NCBI GenBank assembly: GCA_009801015.1
Contig: VHZZ01000063.1
Location: 340,232-366,092, forward strand
Source: Silene noctiflora
Lineage: Eukaryota > Streptophyta > Magnoliopsida > Caryophyllales > Caryophyllaceae
Length of the DNA stretch: 25,861 bases
Reading direction: 5' to 3'
Below the pieces are notes generated by a model. It worked only from the letters and a program-made list of their open reading frames with translations. It did not search any database and was not told the origin of the DNA. Of this stretch, positions 24,944-25,861 are shown one piece after another; the stretch's first letter is position 1; every line of letters starts with the position of its first letter. The position numbers and the translations under genes are program-made.

Positions 24944-24955
24944 GCTCTGATACCA
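24944..24955 (-). other. Primer binding site for initiator tRNA-Met
   Basis: The minus strand reads TGGTATCAGAGC, the standard plant LTR-retrotransposon primer binding site complementary to the 3' end of initiator tRNA-Met. It is separated from the LTR end (TATTACA at 24959) by a 3-nt spacer AAG. Confidence 0.9.
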
Positions 24956-24958
24956 CTT

Positions 24959-25861
24959 TGTAATACCCCCAAACCCCAAGGTATCTCACCAAAGACTACC
25001 TTAAAATGTGAGGATGCTACCATCTCGGTTACCCGAGGTAGTTTACATCACAGAAATAATAATGAAACATAATTAAAGATTTATTTATTAAAAGGTTACA
25101 AATCTTCAAACTCTAAATACAAAACCAAATCACAAAAGTGACAAAGTGTACGACAATGACACGCAAAAGCTAATTACAAAATACCGGTGATGAATTCGCC
25201 CTGCCAAACCCCGCAGCATCATCAACAGCAACAATCATCATTACCTGCTAAGCCGACTGCTCACCATCCCCGAATGGATCACCATAGTTTTGAAAACAAT
25301 AACACGGGGTCAGTCAAGTGTACAATAATATGAAAGCATAACAAATATAAACAATCAGAATGGTCACCACCACCATCACCTTCTCCATCACCACACCAAT
25401 CAAGTAACTGAACCGAAGAGTGTAGCCCTGAAAGTGGAGGACTGCAGCCACACCACCTAACCACCCACAATACCCAAGTCCATTGATAGCAGGCAAAGGT
25501 CGTCGTACCCGATCAAACAAATACTCAATTAGCATAGGGTAGTCGAGGTCGAACCACAAGGACGGGAATTGAATTCTCAAATCGATTGTTTGCCTCTAGT
25601 TTAGTTCAAAACAATGAAGGAGTAATGGAAATGAAGCAAATCTAGCATGCAAACTACGATAGACAAAAGTAAACAAACAATAACTAAAACGGCTTTAACA
25701 ATAAAGGAAAGAAATTAGGATGCAAGGGTTCACCAAGGTGATGCAAAGGGCGCGAATAGGCATAGGCTACGAGTTATCCGGATTGCCAACCAAAGGGAGC
25801 CTAATCTCTCGATGTAAACCTCACAATCGGTTTAAGGTAGATTAACTTACTCATTTAATTA
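24959..25861 (-). mobile_element. 5' LTR of a gypsy-type retrotransposon, minus orientation, running off the window
   Basis: On the minus strand the LTR ends GGGGGTATTACA next to the primer binding site. It shares CTACCTCGGG...GAGATGGTA with the LTR at the left edge of the window. An AATAAA-type polyadenylation motif occurs about 130 bp inside the end (near 25086). The outer LTR boundary is not visible. From about 25489 the sequence changes character (TGATAGCAGGCAAAGG..., GTCGAACCACAAGGACGG) and may belong to a different retroelement. Confidence 0.65.

Overview
The window is nuclear DNA from a flowering plant, almost certainly a eudicot. It is AT-rich, has many short spliced exons with GT-AG introns, carries two conserved plant housekeeping genes, and is dense in plant-type non-autonomous transposons and LTR fragments. 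The GTGACGG-type MITE and the LTR styles remind me of Caryophyllales genomes, but that placement is an impression, not a proof.

Layout. Positions 1-1640 hold decayed Ty3/gypsy-type LTR sequence. A plus-oriented LTR ends at 1036, and a second, apparently minus-oriented 3' LTR with a G-rich polypurine tract ends near 1577. Positions 1641-3980 are intergenic and hold three MITEs: a 67-bp Stowaway-like hairpin and two members of one GTGACGG family, each with a 9-bp target duplication. Positions 3982-7870 (+) carry a complete ten-exon alcohol dehydrogenase gene (ADH1/ADH-P class, 380 aa) with a TATA box and a nearby anaerobic-response-like motif. Positions 8786-21344 (-) carry a complete 22-coding-exon SPT5 gene (1035 aa), the large subunit of the SPT4-SPT5 transcription elongation factor. 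The two genes are convergent, with stop codons 915 bp apart. SPT5 spans more than 12 kb because introns 1, 12 and 17 are long. Introns 2 and 12 carry well-delimited transposons (188-bp and 500-bp elements with 8-bp target duplications, and a 434-bp Stowaway). Intron 14 has a GC-AG donor.

Upstream of SPT5 (21644-23596) lies a nested pair of Helitrons. Both have A^TC...CTAG^T boundaries and 3' hairpins, and the inner one carries a 766-bp inverted-repeat MITE. A second copy of that MITE family (about 23740-24556), itself holding a 91-bp Stowaway-like hairpin, follows. The right edge holds a minus-oriented LTR retrotransposon fragment with a canonical initiator-tRNA-Met primer binding site.

The two genes are functionally unrelated: fermentative NADH recycling versus Pol II elongation. 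I found no bacterial-style operon, CRISPR array, rRNA or tRNA. The most notable content is the clean transposon architecture and the GC-AG intron. I see no evidence of a new biochemical system.
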